A DNA stretch of 64,000 bases from Geitlerinema sp. BBD 1991-9. Its GTDB lineage: Bacteria > Cyanobacteriota > Cyanobacteriia > Cyanobacteriales > Geitlerinemataceae. The DNA lies in NCBI GenBank assembly GCA_001657325.1, contig LWRO01000009.1, positions 1-64,000 of the forward strand, read 5' to 3'. Positions 35,152-44,788 of the stretch are shown here, one piece after another. The notes under the pieces are model-generated. The model did no database searches and was not told where the DNA came from. It worked only from the letters and a program-made list of their open reading frames with translations. The position numbers and the translations under genes are program-made. How positions within the stretch are numbered: the stretch's first letter is position 1; each line of letters opens with the position of its first letter.

Positions 35152-36141
35152 TCAATAAGCAACAACTTGGGGTGCGATAACCGTCACGCGCTGGCTGTCA
35201 ACCACCATCGTCCAAAACCCGTTGGCACTGAGTTGCTGGAACAAGCGGTTGGCTTCCATTTCGCTGGCGGTGTATCCGACCAACAAAAACGGACGCTGCC
35301 CGTAGGATACCAAACCGATTTGTTGGTTGGTCAGTTGTTGGAGTTGTCCGGCAATTTGGGTTTGGTTGAAATAGTCTACCAACACGGCATATCCCGGTGC
35401 GAGGCTTTGGGGATTATAGGCCGTCGTCGTGGGGGTTGGGGTGGGAAGCGAGATCGCCGTTGCTTGGGGGTAAGAAACAGAACTTTCCGGAACGGGAACA
35501 TATACGGGAAGGCTATCCGAGGTAGGTGTATCGGTATCGGGGGGCGGAAAATCGATCGAACCGCTCGGAAGTGTCGCCGGCGGTAAGTCTTCAGGATCGA
35601 TTTCCACATTTTCCTCTTCCTCGTCTACCGCTTCCGAGGTCGAGGGCGTGCGCTCCGTTCCGTCTGCCGATCTCGCTTCAATGACTTCGACTGTGGGAAG
35701 ATCTAACAATCCCGACGGCGGCAATACTGAGGAGGAGGGGGAAGGAATTGTTGCCTCGGTGTTTTCCGCTGGCGGCGAACTCGCCGCAACAGCCGATGCA
35801 TCACGAGGCGGCCGGGTCACGAACGCCGCCAGTCCCGATTCTTGCGTCACCAGTCGTGCCAAACTTGCAGCTTCTTCTTGACTGGTAAATCCCTGAACGC
35901 GGACGACCACCTCGTCGAGATAGGTGCAAACCCGTGCGTTTAACTGCGGGGTTAGCAGCCCTTGCAAGATCTCAGGATCGTTTTCAGACTCAGTGACGAC
36001 CAGGAGCAGGTATTCTCCCGCTTGTGGGGGGGCGCATTCCGGAAGTTGGGCAGTCGCTGGGGATTGCCAACTGGACGCACTAGCTAATCCCAAAACGAGG
36101 GCGAGGGACGTTGCCGGGAAAGAAAAGGCTCGTTGGCGCAT
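35152..36141 (-). CDS. Exported Pro/Thr-rich protein with duplicated SPOR-like domains
   Basis: A 329-aa protein with an N-terminal signal peptide (ALVLGLASASSWQSPATAQ). Two SPOR-like repeats frame a low-complexity acidic and proline-rich linker: residues 42-112 (GEYLLLVVTESENDPEILQGLL...YLDEVVVRVQGFTSQEEAASLARLV) and 250-325 (APGYAVLVDYFNQTQIAGQLQQL...FLLVGYTASEMEANRLFQQL). SPOR domains bind denuded peptidoglycan, so a periplasmic wall-binding role is plausible but not shown. It lies upstream of no obvious partner. Confidence 0.75.
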   Translation of the reverse strand: MRQRAFSFPATSLALVLGLASASSWQSPATAQLPECAPPQAGEYLLLVVTESENDPEILQGLLTPQLNARVCTYLDEVVVRVQGFTSQEEAASLARLVTQESGLAAFVTRPPRDASAVAASSPPAENTEATIPSPSSSVLPPSGLLDLPTVEVIEARSADGTERTPSTSEAVDEEEENVEIDPEDLPPATLPSGSIDFPPPDTDTPTSDSLPVYVPVPESSVSYPQATAISLPTPTPTTTAYNPQSLAPGYAVLVDYFNQTQIAGQLQQLTNQQIGLVSYGQRPFLLVGYTASEMEANRLFQQLSANGFWTMVVDSQRVTVIAPQVVAY

Positions 36142-36184
36142 GGTTTTGATTTCGGCGACGGGACAGGAGCGGCGATCGAATCAA

Positions 36185-36517
36185 TTATGCAGAGACCAGA
36201 GACGCAAGCGGATCGGGGATTGCATCAGAGGGGGCTTGGAATTCGCCAGTTAGAACGTATTCTAACCGCAGTTTCATCCAAGTAATGAATTCCGGATTAG
36301 TGGAGACGATCGCACCTGCCGGTTGAGGGCATTTGGCCTTCACTTGAGCGAATTCGGGCGCTTCTAAAAAGGCCGGTTGCTCGATCGCCCAAAAATCGAT
36401 TTCTTTTTCCCGCTCCTGATAGTTCCGTGTCCGTTCGCGAAACACCTCTTCGAGAGGCTCGTCTTCAAACAGGAATTTTTTGCTGGCAACGAGATAGTAA
36501 TAAGTTTTCATCTTCAC
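36185..36517 (-). CDS. ycf54: Ycf54 family protein (Mg-protoporphyrin monomethyl ester cyclase subunit)
   Basis: A 110-aa protein with the conserved Ycf54 sequence (TYYYLVASKKFLFEDEPLEEVFRER, EIDFWAIEQPAFLEAPEF, CPQPAGAIVSTNPEFITWMKLRLEYVLTGEF). Ycf54 is needed for normal activity and stability of the oxidative cyclase that forms ring E of chlorophyll, together with AcsF. This places the host among oxygenic phototrophs. Start is Met1 or Met3. It follows pdxJ on the same strand by 40 bases. Confidence 0.93.
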   Translation of the reverse strand: MKMKTYYYLVASKKFLFEDEPLEEVFRERTRNYQEREKEIDFWAIEQPAFLEAPEFAQVKAKCPQPAGAIVSTNPEFITWMKLRLEYVLTGEFQAPSDAIPDPLASLVSA

Positions 36518-36557
36518 AAATTATTGACAGCGATAAGGATGTAACCACAATATTCCA

Positions 36558-37280
36558 CTATAGGACACCGCGCATGGCTTGTTTCATATCGCAGACGGCC
36601 CGTTCTAAACCGACGAGCGCCGCTCGCGAAACGATGGTGTGGCCGATATTGAGTTCTTCCATACCGGCAATACAGGCAACGGGGTAGACGTTGCGATAGG
36701 TTAGCCCGTGACCGGCGTTGACGCGCAACCCGAGTTCGATGGCGAAGGCACATCCTTTGGTCAGGATATCGAGTTCTCGCGCTCGTTCGGCTTCTGTTTT
36801 CGCTTCCGCATACTGACCGGTGTGCAGTTCGACGAACTGCGCTTGCGTGGACGCACAGGCTTCGAGCTGAGCGTCTTCAGCATCGACGAACAGACTGACG
36901 GGGATGCCCGAACGTTGCAACTGTCCGACGAAATCGATCAGACGCTCCCGCTGTCCGGCTACGTCTAACCCCCCTTCGGTCGTCACCTCCTCGCGCCGCT
37001 CGGGAACGAGGGTGATGTAGTCGGGTTTGAGATCGAGGGCGATCTTTAACATTTCGTCAGTGGCTGCCATTTCTAGGTTGAGGTGGGTACTGACAGTCTG
37101 ACGTAACAGATACACGTCTCGATCTTGGATGTGACGGCGGTCTTCGCGCAGGTGGGTGGTGATGCCGTCGGCTCCCCCCAGTTCCGCCAGGACGGCAGCG
37201 GCAACGGGATCGGGTTCGGTGGTTTGTCGTGCCTGCCGGATGGTGGCGATGTGGTCGATGTTAACTCCCAGTGTCGGCAA
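36558..37280 (-). CDS. pdxJ: Pyridoxine 5'-phosphate synthase
   Basis: Condenses 1-deoxyxylulose 5-phosphate with 3-amino-2-oxopropyl phosphate in vitamin B6 synthesis. The 240-aa TIM barrel shows the family blocks [66 protein letters not shown] and [13 protein letters not shown]. It is full-length and probably forms a small operon with ycf54. Confidence 0.97.
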   Translation of the reverse strand: MPTLGVNIDHIATIRQARQTTEPDPVAAAVLAELGGADGITTHLREDRRHIQDRDVYLLRQTVSTHLNLEMAATDEMLKIALDLKPDYITLVPERREEVTTEGGLDVAGQRERLIDFVGQLQRSGIPVSLFVDAEDAQLEACASTQAQFVELHTGQYAEAKTEAERARELDILTKGCAFAIELGLRVNAGHGLTYRNVYPVACIAGMEELNIGHTIVSRAALVGLERAVCDMKQAMRGVL

Positions 37281-37358
37281 TCTGTCGGTCTCCTCGTGCT
37301 ACGATTCTTCCGTATTTTACAGTGAAGCGCGAGGCGTTAAGCGCAAACACTCTCAACG

Positions 37359-38309
37359 ATGCAAGGGATTTTAGGGATTGACGGGGGCGGGACAAAAACG
37401 GTTTGTGTATTGGTCGATCGAGGGGGGACGATCGTCGGCCGGGGGGAAGCTGGGGCGTCGAACTATCAAAGTGTGGGTGGGGAAGCCGCCTATCGATCGC
37501 TACTTCAGTCGATCGAACGGGCAACGGACGGACAAACGGTTACAGTACGGGGGATCGCCTTGGGTTTGGCGGGAATCGGACGGCCGGAGGACGAGCGTGT
37601 CGTTCGCGATTGGGTCGAGTTGATTCAAGACGACGATCGAATCTCGGTGGGTTGGTCGCTCCATCGTCGAGGCGTTCGAGTTTGTCACGATTGCGCCATT
37701 GCTTTGGCGGGGGGTTTGGGGCGCGAGATCGGTGTGGCAACGATTGCGGGAACGGGTTCGATCGTTTACGGCTGCAACGATCGCGGCCAAACTGCTCGAT
37801 CGAGTGGATGGGGTTATCTTCTCGGCGATGAAGGCAGTGGCTACGATATCGCCCTTCAGGGTTTAAAAGCCGCAGTTCGGGCTGCTGACGGTCGCTCGGA
37901 ACCAACGGCGTTGTTGGAGGCGTTTTGCCGGCGTTTGGACTTGCGAGACATTCGCGATCTCGTCGAAGTGGTCTATCGGTGCGGTTGGAGTCCTAAAGAT
38001 ATCGCCGCCCTCGCTCCTGTCGTGGATCGGCTGGCTGCGGACGGCGATCGGGTTGCGGTTTCGATCGTCGATGATGCGGCGCGGGAGCTGGCTCGATCGA
38101 CGCAAGCCGTCAGCACGCAACTGTTCGACCTGGGTGAATCCTTTGAGATCGCGACCATCGGCGGGGTTTGGCACGGCATCTCGGATTTACGAGATCGGTT
38201 TCAGCAGGTTCTTCGATCGAACCTTCCCAACGCTACCGTGGTTTGGCCGCGTCACGAGCCAGCTTATGGGGCAGCGTTAACGATGCTTCGCACCTTAGGA
38301 TGGCATTAG
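37359..38309 (+). CDS. BadF/BadG-type sugar kinase (N-acetylglucosamine-kinase-like)
   Basis: A 316-aa ASKHA-fold kinase. Phosphate-1 reads ILGIDGGGTKTVCVLVDRGG, followed by GEAGASNYQSVGG, the substrate region GWSLHRRGVRVCHDCAIALAGG, the GTGSIVYG phosphate-2 motif and GWGYLLGDEGSGYDIALQGLKAAV. This pattern is typical of eukaryote-like GlcNAc kinases that recycle cell-wall amino sugars. It is divergent from pdxJ with 78 bases between starts. The substrate is inferred from family only. Confidence 0.88.
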   Translation: MQGILGIDGGGTKTVCVLVDRGGTIVGRGEAGASNYQSVGGEAAYRSLLQSIERATDGQTVTVRGIALGLAGIGRPEDERVVRDWVELIQDDDRISVGWSLHRRGVRVCHDCAIALAGGLGREIGVATIAGTGSIVYGCNDRGQTARSSGWGYLLGDEGSGYDIALQGLKAAVRAADGRSEPTALLEAFCRRLDLRDIRDLVEVVYRCGWSPKDIAALAPVVDRLAADGDRVAVSIVDDAARELARSTQAVSTQLFDLGESFEIATIGGVWHGISDLRDRFQQVLRSNLPNATVVWPRHEPAYGAALTMLRTLGWH

Positions 38310-38373
38310 CACCTCCCACCTCGCTCTCGCTATGATGGGAAAAATATCGATCGACACGGGCGAGGCGAACTCG

Positions 38374-38886
38374 ATGACCGATATCAGCGGAACCTGGCTG
38401 GGAACCTATTGGCAGGGTGGAGCGCCGACACGGTTTGAGATGACCTTGGTACAGTCCGGCAATCTATTAAGCGGCAATATTTTAGACGACAGTTGGCTAG
38501 GGGAAGCGCTGCTTGTTGGCGAGTTTGTCGGGCGCAATATCGATTTTGTCAAGCGGTACATGACCGGTTCGCGTCATGCTGTTAACTATACGGGATCGAT
38601 TGTGGAGGAGAGGAATTATATGCAAGGACAGTGGAGCGTGGGGGTCTTCGATTCGGGATCTTGGGAAGCGCATCGCTGTGACGACAACCTCTGTTTCGAT
38701 GTGACGGTGCGTCTGGCCAAAACAGTTCCTGCTTTGAGTCGTGTCAGCGATCGGCAGGCTTTCGAGATTTCCACGACACTTGCGCTCAGCTCGCTCGAGA
38801 TTGGACTGAACGATGGGTCGAGGGCATTTCCTCGATCGACTCCCTTGCATTATCGACTTTCCACCTCACAAGGCTATGGTTTTTGA
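38374..38886 (+). CDS. Hypothetical protein (beta-rich, about 170 aa)
   Basis: From ATG 38374 the product starts MTDISGTWLGTYWQGGAPTRFEMTLVQSGNLLSGNILDDSWLGEA, a strand-rich pattern of the lipocalin-like kind seen in small bacterial proteins of unknown role. The middle keeps this style to about residue 115 (GSWEAHRCDD); the end has no clear fold. An upstream ATG at 38332 would add 14 residues. No family assigned. Confidence 0.65.
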   Translation: MTDISGTWLGTYWQGGAPTRFEMTLVQSGNLLSGNILDDSWLGEALLVGEFVGRNIDFVKRYMTGSRHAVNYTGSIVEERNYMQGQWSVGVFDSGSWEAHRCDDNLCFDVTVRLAKTVPALSRVSDRQAFEISTTLALSSLEIGLNDGSRAFPRSTPLHYRLSTSQGYGF

Positions 38887-39062
38887 ATGCCAGTTGCGAT
38901 CGAAGTGCAAGCCTCTGAGCTTGCAACCCCTCAAGAAGAAGCCCTACCGCTTCCAAATTTTTCCCGACTTTTCTCGATTCTCTTTCTTTCCAAACTGATG
39001 CAGTTGTGTAAAAATTCTCGCCGCGTAGAATTCCCTCTCTCACTACCCTTAAAACATCGATC

Positions 39063-41267
39063 GTGAAACATATTTTTCACTACTGTCGAGGATGGTCTCC
39101 CCGTCAATGGCTGGTTTGGCTGGCGGTGGCTGGTTTGGCTGTGGGAACGAGTACGGCAGCTTGGGCGAGTTATCGTGTCGCACGATCGTTTTTGTTGGCA
39201 CAGGTGCGTGAAAATGTATTACTTCGCGTTCGCTTAGGCGCTCGAGAAATCGATGGTGTGCTGGAGCAGCGCCAAACCGATCTGGCAACCCTGGCCGCTG
39301 CACCGACGCTCTCGTCTGGTAATCTGAGTGAGATCGAGGCATTCTTGCAATCGCAGCTCTCCAACTCGTCGGTTTGGAGAAGTTTGGCGTGGGTGGCAGC
39401 TGACGGATCGATTGTTGCAACGGTAGGCGTCGATTCGATCGATCCGTCAATCCTAAGACAAGCGATCGATAAGGGAATCGCGAGATCGGACGATGCGTTA
39501 ATCGTGACGGTTTCCTCGGACGCAGGCTCGATGGTGGGCGTGACGGATGCTGAAAAAGCTAGAGCCGCCCTCGATCGATTGCAACAGTACGTGCCGAACG
39601 GTTGGACTGGACTCTTGAACGGGGACGGAAAACTGCTTTTGGGGACGACGGACGATCCCGAGGCGATCGAGCAATTACGCGCGGACTGGGTCGTTGGTTC
39701 GATCTCCCCAGTACAGCTCCCCCACTTCAAGGCAGAAGTTGCGGCTCAACTGCTGACTGAAGTGGGGGGAACAGTTGTCTTGGCAGTTCCCCTGCAAACG
39801 CTGGAAGACCGCTTGATGCCTCTGCATCGTTTAGCTGTTGCTGTGGCGGGATTGTTAGCGATCTCGCTGGGATTGGTGGCCAGACAGGTGTTTGTGGCGG
39901 AGCGAGAACGGGAGCGGGCCCGGCAGGCCGACTGGCTCAACCAGACGAACGAACGCATCCGGTCGTCTTTGGATCTCGATCGAATCGTGCGAGTGACGTT
40001 GGACGAGGTCGTGTCGTTATTGGCGTTGCACGGTGCAGCTTTCGCGTGGTACGACGAAACAACGGCGACCTTGGACGTCGGTTGGGTAGCTGGACGATCG
40101 ATCGACTGCGGACGCTTTGACCGCGTCAGCGATTTAGCAACGCAGTTAGAGCAAGCTGAGCCTCTCGTTCTGAAAGGTATTGGCGATTCTCCGTCCGTGT
40201 TGAAACTGCGTGGGTATCGTGCCGTTCCCGTACGCCCACAAGCCGATCGATGGGGATTTTTAATCGGTATCGCACCGTCCCGACGACATTGGACGCCTGA
40301 AGATCGGGTGTTTTTAGAATCGGTGGCCAGTTCTCTGGCTGTCGCGATGACGCAGGCACACCTCTACCGTCAAACCCAAACTCAGGTCGAACTCCTCGAT
40401 CGAACCCTTGAGGAGCTGAAGAAAACGCAAACGAAACTGGTTCAAACGGAGAAAATGTCGGGTTTGGGGCAGTTAGTGGCGGGAATTGCCCATGAGTTGA
40501 ACAATCCTGTCAATTTTATTTTGGGAAATTTGCCTTACGCGCGAGAGTACGTTGAAGAGTTGTTGGAGTTAGTGCGCCTATACGAGACGGCGGTTTCCCC
40601 CATTCCGCCGGACGTGCGAGAGTTTCAGGAACAGATCGAGTTGGGGTTCATCGAGACAGATTTGGCGCGGCTGTTAACGTCGATGCAGGGGGGCGCCGAA
40701 CGTATTCGTCAGGTCGTGCTGTCGTTGCGGAGCTTTTCGCGGTTGGACGAGGCTCAGAAAAAGTTCGTCAGTTTGCACGAGGGTATCGACAGCACGCTGT
40801 TGTTGTTACAACACCGCCTCGAAGACGTGAAGGTGGTCAAGAATTACGCTTACTCGCCCAGTGTGGAATGCTATCCGGGGCAGATGAACCAAGTGTTTAT
40901 GAATTTGCTGACGAACGCGATTGATGCGTTGCAGGAGATCGAACGACCGAACAAGCAAATCTGGATTGAAACAGCAGTGGTTCCCAACCCGCAACGTCAG
41001 TCGGTGTACGTTAAAATTGCTGACAACGGCCCGGGGATTCCGTCGGAGATTCGCGAGAGAGTGTTCGATCCGTTTTTCACGACGAAACCCGTCGGTCGGG
41101 GGACAGGAATGGGATTGGCGATCGCCTATCAGATTATCGTTGAGTTACATGGGGGAACAATTTCGATCGAATCGTCTCCCCTGGGGGGAACGGAAGTACT
41201 GCTCGATATTCCGGTGCGGGTGGGGCAGACGCTATCTCCCGATCGACTGGCGGCGTTATCGGCTTAA
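39063..41267 (+). CDS. Membrane sensor histidine kinase with GAF domain
   Basis: A 734-aa sensor. An N-terminal helix ([20 protein letters not shown]) and a second at about residue 255 ([21 protein letters not shown]) frame a roughly 210-residue extracytoplasmic domain. A GAF-like domain follows ([20 protein letters not shown]), then a coiled stretch, the HisKA region with the phospho-accepting His in [12 protein letters not shown] (about residue 475) and an HATPase domain (N box [13 protein letters not shown]1 [21 protein letters not shown]). It starts at GTG 39063. No response regulator is adjacent, so it is an orphan kinase; the signal is unknown. Confidence 0.9.
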   Translation: MKHIFHYCRGWSPRQWLVWLAVAGLAVGTSTAAWASYRVARSFLLAQVRENVLLRVRLGAREIDGVLEQRQTDLATLAAAPTLSSGNLSEIEAFLQSQLSNSSVWRSLAWVAADGSIVATVGVDSIDPSILRQAIDKGIARSDDALIVTVSSDAGSMVGVTDAEKARAALDRLQQYVPNGWTGLLNGDGKLLLGTTDDPEAIEQLRADWVVGSISPVQLPHFKAEVAAQLLTEVGGTVVLAVPLQTLEDRLMPLHRLAVAVAGLLAISLGLVARQVFVAERERERARQADWLNQTNERIRSSLDLDRIVRVTLDEVVSLLALHGAAFAWYDETTATLDVGWVAGRSIDCGRFDRVSDLATQLEQAEPLVLKGIGDSPSVLKLRGYRAVPVRPQADRWGFLIGIAPSRRHWTPEDRVFLESVASSLAVAMTQAHLYRQTQTQVELLDRTLEELKKTQTKLVQTEKMSGLGQLVAGIAHELNNPVNFILGNLPYAREYVEELLELVRLYETAVSPIPPDVREFQEQIELGFIETDLARLLTSMQGGAERIRQVVLSLRSFSRLDEAQKKFVSLHEGIDSTLLLLQHRLEDVKVVKNYAYSPSVECYPGQMNQVFMNLLTNAIDALQEIERPNKQIWIETAVVPNPQRQSVYVKIADNGPGIPSEIRERVFDPFFTTKPVGRGTGMGLAIAYQIIVELHGGTISIESSPLGGTEVLLDIPVRVGQTLSPDRLAALSA

Positions 41268-41283
41268 GGTTAGTTCGAGACCG

Positions 41284-41467
41284 CACCGCAGTACCGATCG
41301 ATCTCGACTGCGAGTTCGTCGACATAGCGAGCCGCTTGGTGGGCAGCAGAGCCGGCAGCTTTCACTTCAGCGCCACACCGCAGTACCGATCGATCTCGAC
41401 TGCGAGTTCGTCGACGTAGCGAGCCGCTTGGTGGGCGGCAGAGCCGGCGGCTTTCACTTCAGCTCTA
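41284..41467. repeat. 92-bp tandem duplication of a gene 3' end
   Basis: The block starting CACCGCAGTACCGATCG occurs at 41284 and again at 41376 with a few changes. The right copy encodes the C-terminus of the minus-strand gene at 41362-41898; the left copy lies beyond its stop codon and is an untranslated relic. The 92-base period is not a multiple of three. Confidence 0.85.
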
Positions 41468-41898
41468 GCTTGCTGGACTCGATCGAGTCCGACCTCGCTG
41501 GCGGGAGAGGTTTCGGCCAGTTTGAGTGCTGTCCCCATTTGACGATACGCCTCGCTGAGTTCTCGATAGGCTTGAGCGACTTGCTGTCGCTGTTGTTGGA
41601 GGGTTTCGTCCGTCATGTCGAGGGATCTTAGGTTTTGGGCAACCGTGGCTAAGTCACCCGCAAGGGCATCGAGCGCCGTAGCATCCTGTCCTTGAAATGC
41701 GATGGCTTTGGCGTACCCTTGATTGGTGAGATCGACGAGCTGGTTGCACTGAGCGAGTTTTTGCTGTTGAGATCGGTATCGAGCGACCGCAAACATTCCA
41801 CCAGCACTCAGCGCGAGGAGAACGGCAACTACAGCGATACGAACGATACCAGAGGATCTCGGCGCACGTCTCATAGCAGATCGGGCATCGAATTTCAT
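41362..41898 (-). CDS. Single-pass membrane protein with helical periplasmic part
   Basis: A 178-aa protein with a basic N-terminus, one membrane helix (IVRIAVVAVLLALSAGGMFAVA) and a helical, Gln- and Ala-rich remainder (about residues 45-170) likely to form a coiled bundle (SLDMTDETLQQQRQQVAQAYRELSEAYRQMGTALKLAETS). The layout resembles envelope proteins of unknown role in other cyanobacteria. Its final 25 codons were duplicated downstream (see the 92-bp repeat), so the stop region VALK may be recent. Confidence 0.75.
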   Translation of the reverse strand: MKFDARSAMRRAPRSSGIVRIAVVAVLLALSAGGMFAVARYRSQQQKLAQCNQLVDLTNQGYAKAIAFQGQDATALDALAGDLATVAQNLRSLDMTDETLQQQRQQVAQAYRELSEAYRQMGTALKLAETSPASEVGLDRVQQARAEVKAAGSAAHQAARYVDELAVEIDRYCGVALK

Positions 41899-42030
41899 CG
41901 AATTTTAACACTGCAACTTGTTTTTCGTCACGAACGTAACAATTCAGTAAAATTCGCTACATTTTAATCTTTGTAATGATATATTAGAAACTGAAGCCGT
42001 AAACGATCGCGTTAAAAAATACTGTTTCCT

Positions 42031-42186
42031 ATGAACAAAATTTCTCGCAAAGCCGTCCGAGATGCGGCTGAAATCCACCGCACGACATTACGAAAAACGT
42101 TAGAACGTCGTATTGAAATCGCACGTGCTAAAGGCGATTCTGCGTTGTTACGTCAACTGGAAGCGGAAGCTGATTATCTCCGTTAA
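42031..42186 (+). CDS. Small basic/acidic helical protein (51 aa)
   Basis: ATG 42031 to TAA 42186 encodes 51 aa (starting MNKISRKAVRDAAEIHRTTL and ending LLRQLEAEADYLR). It is highly charged and predicted helical from composition. A rho-independent-like hairpin follows at 42209-42241. The clean start and stop, codon use like the host and the terminator support a real small gene. I do not know its function. Confidence 0.65.
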   Translation: MNKISRKAVRDAAEIHRTTLRKTLERRIEIARAKGDSALLRQLEAEADYLR

Positions 42187-42208
42187 TCGATCGAAGCTCA
42201 TCTAAAGT

Positions 42209-42241
42209 GCAGCAGAGGATCGGCGATCTTTTGCTGCTTTT
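42209..42241 (+). terminator. Possible terminator after the 51-aa gene
   Basis: GCAGCA (42209-42214) pairs with TGCTGC (42232-42237) across a 17-base loop containing its own GATC symmetry, followed by four T. It also lies just past the convergent rsgA stop codon. Confidence 0.5.
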
Positions 42242-42254
42242 GATTGGCTGCTTT

Positions 42255-43337
42255 TTAAATATCTTCGAGGTCTTCGCAGAGTTCTTGTAAGTTCTGGTGT
42301 TGCTGCCGTCGGGAAAGGCGACGATACTTTTTCGAGGCGAGTTTGGGTTCGTAATAGCGCTGCCCGTTTTTTTTCGTTCTGAGTTTCAGTGTCGATTCTC
42401 GATCGCCGAGTTGCTGGCGTTCTTCCTGACGGACAATCGCTTCCTCGACGAACATCAGATAGTGGTCGTACCGTTCCCACGTGCCTCGAACTGCACAGTT
42501 CGGTTCTTCCCGATGGAAGCAATCGCTAAACTGACAGGTTTCGAGGTCGAGTCGCCGTTGGATTTCGGGGAAATAACGGGGGAGTTCCCGAGGAAGACAG
42601 TCGAGTTCCGGTCGATCGAACCCTGGTGTATCGGCCAGCAAGCCACCGTTCGGCAGCTCGAACAGTTCGACGTGGCGGGTTGTGTGGCGGCCGCGCTTCA
42701 ATTTTCCAGACACGCCAGCAACGCGCACGTCAGCAGCGGGTACCAATCGATCGATCGTACTGGATTTCCCCACACCGGAGGGCCCGGCAAGAATCGTTAC
42801 GCGATCGCGCAGGCGTCGGGCCAGGTCGTCGACTCCCCATGCCGTGCGAACGCTCAGCAACAGGGGATCGTAACCCCACTGCCGCAAGCGATCTCGCCAC
42901 TGTTCTCGTTCTTCCTCACCCACGAGATCGCTTTTGTTCAAACAGAGCTGAACGTCGAGTTGGGTCGATTCGGCTTTAATAAGAAATCGACTGAGTTGAA
43001 TGGGATCGATCGAGGGTTCTGCGAGGGCAAACACGAGCAGAACGCAATCGGCGTTGGCCACGGGTGGACGGTCGAGTTCGGTGCGTCTCGGCAACACGTC
43101 GGAGATCGCACCCCGTTCTCCTTCCCAATCTGGCTCTTCAACGACCACGCGATCTCCGACCATCACCTGCTGGCCGATTTTCTTCAAGCGCGTGCGCCGA
43201 GTACACAATAGGGAAAACTTTGGGGGTTCGGCCGCTCGATCGATCTGAACTCGATAAAAGTTCGCTTGAACGGCAACGACTGTCCCCAACCAGCCAGCTT
43301 CCGTTAGAGCCGTTGGGGGTAAATGTCGATCGCTCAT
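42255..43337 (-). CDS. rsgA: Ribosome small-subunit-dependent GTPase
   Basis: Assists late 30S assembly. The 360-aa protein has an OB-fold N-terminus, a circularly permuted G domain (G4 LNKSDL, then G1 GPSGVGKSSTIDRL and G3 DTPGF) and a zinc finger near residue 270 (C-x7-type: DLETCQFSDCFHREEPNCAV). The C-terminal about 60 residues are basic and Gln-rich. Its ATG overlaps the tusA stop by 4 bases, so it is the last gene of the dnaJ-tusA-rsgA coupled set. Confidence 0.96.
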   Translation of the reverse strand: MSDRHLPPTALTEAGWLGTVVAVQANFYRVQIDRAAEPPKFSLLCTRRTRLKKIGQQVMVGDRVVVEEPDWEGERGAISDVLPRRTELDRPPVANADCVLLVFALAEPSIDPIQLSRFLIKAESTQLDVQLCLNKSDLVGEEEREQWRDRLRQWGYDPLLLSVRTAWGVDDLARRLRDRVTILAGPSGVGKSSTIDRLVPAADVRVAGVSGKLKRGRHTTRHVELFELPNGGLLADTPGFDRPELDCLPRELPRYFPEIQRRLDLETCQFSDCFHREEPNCAVRGTWERYDHYLMFVEEAIVRQEERQQLGDRESTLKLRTKKNGQRYYEPKLASKKYRRLSRRQQHQNLQELCEDLEDI

Positions 43338-43585
43338 GCGATCGATTGGCGAACGTACAGGGCAAAGTATTCCGATCGATCTTCAATGGTTTCAACCGCA
43401 TATCCTGCCACGGTCAGGCTTTCCGGCACTTGTTCGATCGGTTCGCCGGGGTCGAGCCACACTTCGAGCAACTGACCCGGCTCCATCTGTTGTAAGCGCA
43501 ACTTCGTCCGCACGAAATTGATAGGACAGGGCGTTCCGCGCAAGTCCATCTGTGCGTCTGGGGTTGAGGTGACAGACTGACTCAC
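43334..43585 (-). CDS. TusA-family sulfurtransferase
   Basis: An 83-aa SirA/TusA protein with the CPxP active site ([19 protein letters not shown]). Relatives pass persulfide sulfur to tRNA thiolation or other acceptors. It overlaps dnaJ upstream and rsgA downstream by 4 bases each, so translation of the three is coupled. Confidence 0.92.
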   Translation of the reverse strand: MSQSVTSTPDAQMDLRGTPCPINFVRTKLRLQQMEPGQLLEVWLDPGEPIEQVPESLTVAGYAVETIEDRSEYFALYVRQSIA

Positions 43586-44715
43586 TTGAACAAGCCTCCT
43601 AGAAATCCTTCAACACCGCCCTTACCCAATCGATCGCCACGCAACTTGGCTAATTTTTCCAGTAATTCGCGCTCTTCAGTGCTGACTTTCTGCGGAATTT
43701 CTACGTTCACTGTCAGCAAATGATCGCCGCGACTGACGGGATTTCCCAATCGGGGAACGCCTTGTTCTTCTAGGGTAATCGTGTGTCCCGGTTGCGTTCC
43801 CGACGGAATCACGACTTCGATTTCGCCATCGACCGTGTTCACGGGAATTTTACAGCCGAGAATGGCTTGCAAGTAGCTAATGTTGACTTCCGAAAGGATA
43901 TTGATGCCTTCCCGCTCGAATTCTTCGTCTTCGTTAACGAACAGGTAGACGTACAGATCTCCCGGCGGTCCACCCTTTTTCCCGGCATCACCTTCGGATT
44001 GAACCCGAAGGCGCGTTCCGTTATCGACTCCAGCAGGAACGTTGATTTTGAGTTTTTTGGTGACTTGCTTCTGTCCTCTTCCCGCGCAAGACCCACATTT
44101 TTCCTCGATGGTCTGGCCCGTACCGTTACAGCTGGGACAGTCCGACACTTGGGTAAAACTTCCGAAAGGGGTACGAGTTGCTCGGCGCACTTGGCCGACA
44201 CCGCCACAGGTCGCACAAGTTTGCGGGCGCGTACCGGGTTTAGCCCCCGTACCGCCGCAAGTTTCGCAAGTTTCGAGGTGACTGATGCGAATTTCCTTTT
44301 CACCCCCAAAGACCGCCTCGCGGAAATCGAGTTTCAAATCGAGGCGCAAATCGTCGCCCCGAACTGGACCGCCGCGACGACGGGTTTGAGTTGTACCGCT
44401 GAAGCCGCCAAAAAAGGTTTCAAAAATATCGGCAAAGCCGCCTGAGAAGTCGCCAAAGTCAGAGAAACCCGCACCGGCACCGGCACCGGCACCAGAACCC
44501 ACTCCAGCCTCGCCGAATCGATCGTAGCGAGCGCGGAGGTTCGGGTCAGACAAAACTTCGTAGGCGCGGTTGATTTCTTTAAAACGCTCTTCTGCCTCCT
44601 CTTCTTTATTCACATCGGGGTGATATTTGCGAGCGAGCCGACGGAAGGCACGTTTGATTTCGTCCTTGTCAGCGTTGCGAGAGACACCTAGAAGTTCGTA
44701 GTAATCGACAGCCAT
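43582..44715 (-). CDS. dnaJ: Molecular chaperone DnaJ
   Basis: A full-length type I Hsp40 (377 aa). The J domain carries HPD ([15 protein letters not shown]), followed by a Gly-rich linker ([13 protein letters not shown]), four CxxCxGxG-type zinc motifs ([32 protein letters not shown]) and a C-terminal substrate-binding domain ending in GFLGGLFK. It delivers clients to and stimulates the DnaK encoded 73 bases upstream. Confidence 0.97.
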   Translation of the reverse strand: MAVDYYELLGVSRNADKDEIKRAFRRLARKYHPDVNKEEEAEERFKEINRAYEVLSDPNLRARYDRFGEAGVGSGAGAGAGAGFSDFGDFSGGFADIFETFFGGFSGTTQTRRRGGPVRGDDLRLDLKLDFREAVFGGEKEIRISHLETCETCGGTGAKPGTRPQTCATCGGVGQVRRATRTPFGSFTQVSDCPSCNGTGQTIEEKCGSCAGRGQKQVTKKLKINVPAGVDNGTRLRVQSEGDAGKKGGPPGDLYVYLFVNEDEEFEREGINILSEVNISYLQAILGCKIPVNTVDGEIEVVIPSGTQPGHTITLEEQGVPRLGNPVSRGDHLLTVNVEIPQKVSTEERELLEKLAKLRGDRLGKGGVEGFLGGLFK

Positions 44716-44788
44716 AACGCACTATAGTTGGAAATTCTCAGACACGATAACGGAGGCAAACCGGACAGTTCGGCAGAGGGAGTCACCG

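Noticed and set aside
42297..43211. A 304-codon open frame on the plus strand opposite rsgA
   Set aside because: It is fully antisense to the well-supported rsgA and its translation shows no motif; it is a shadow of codon composition.
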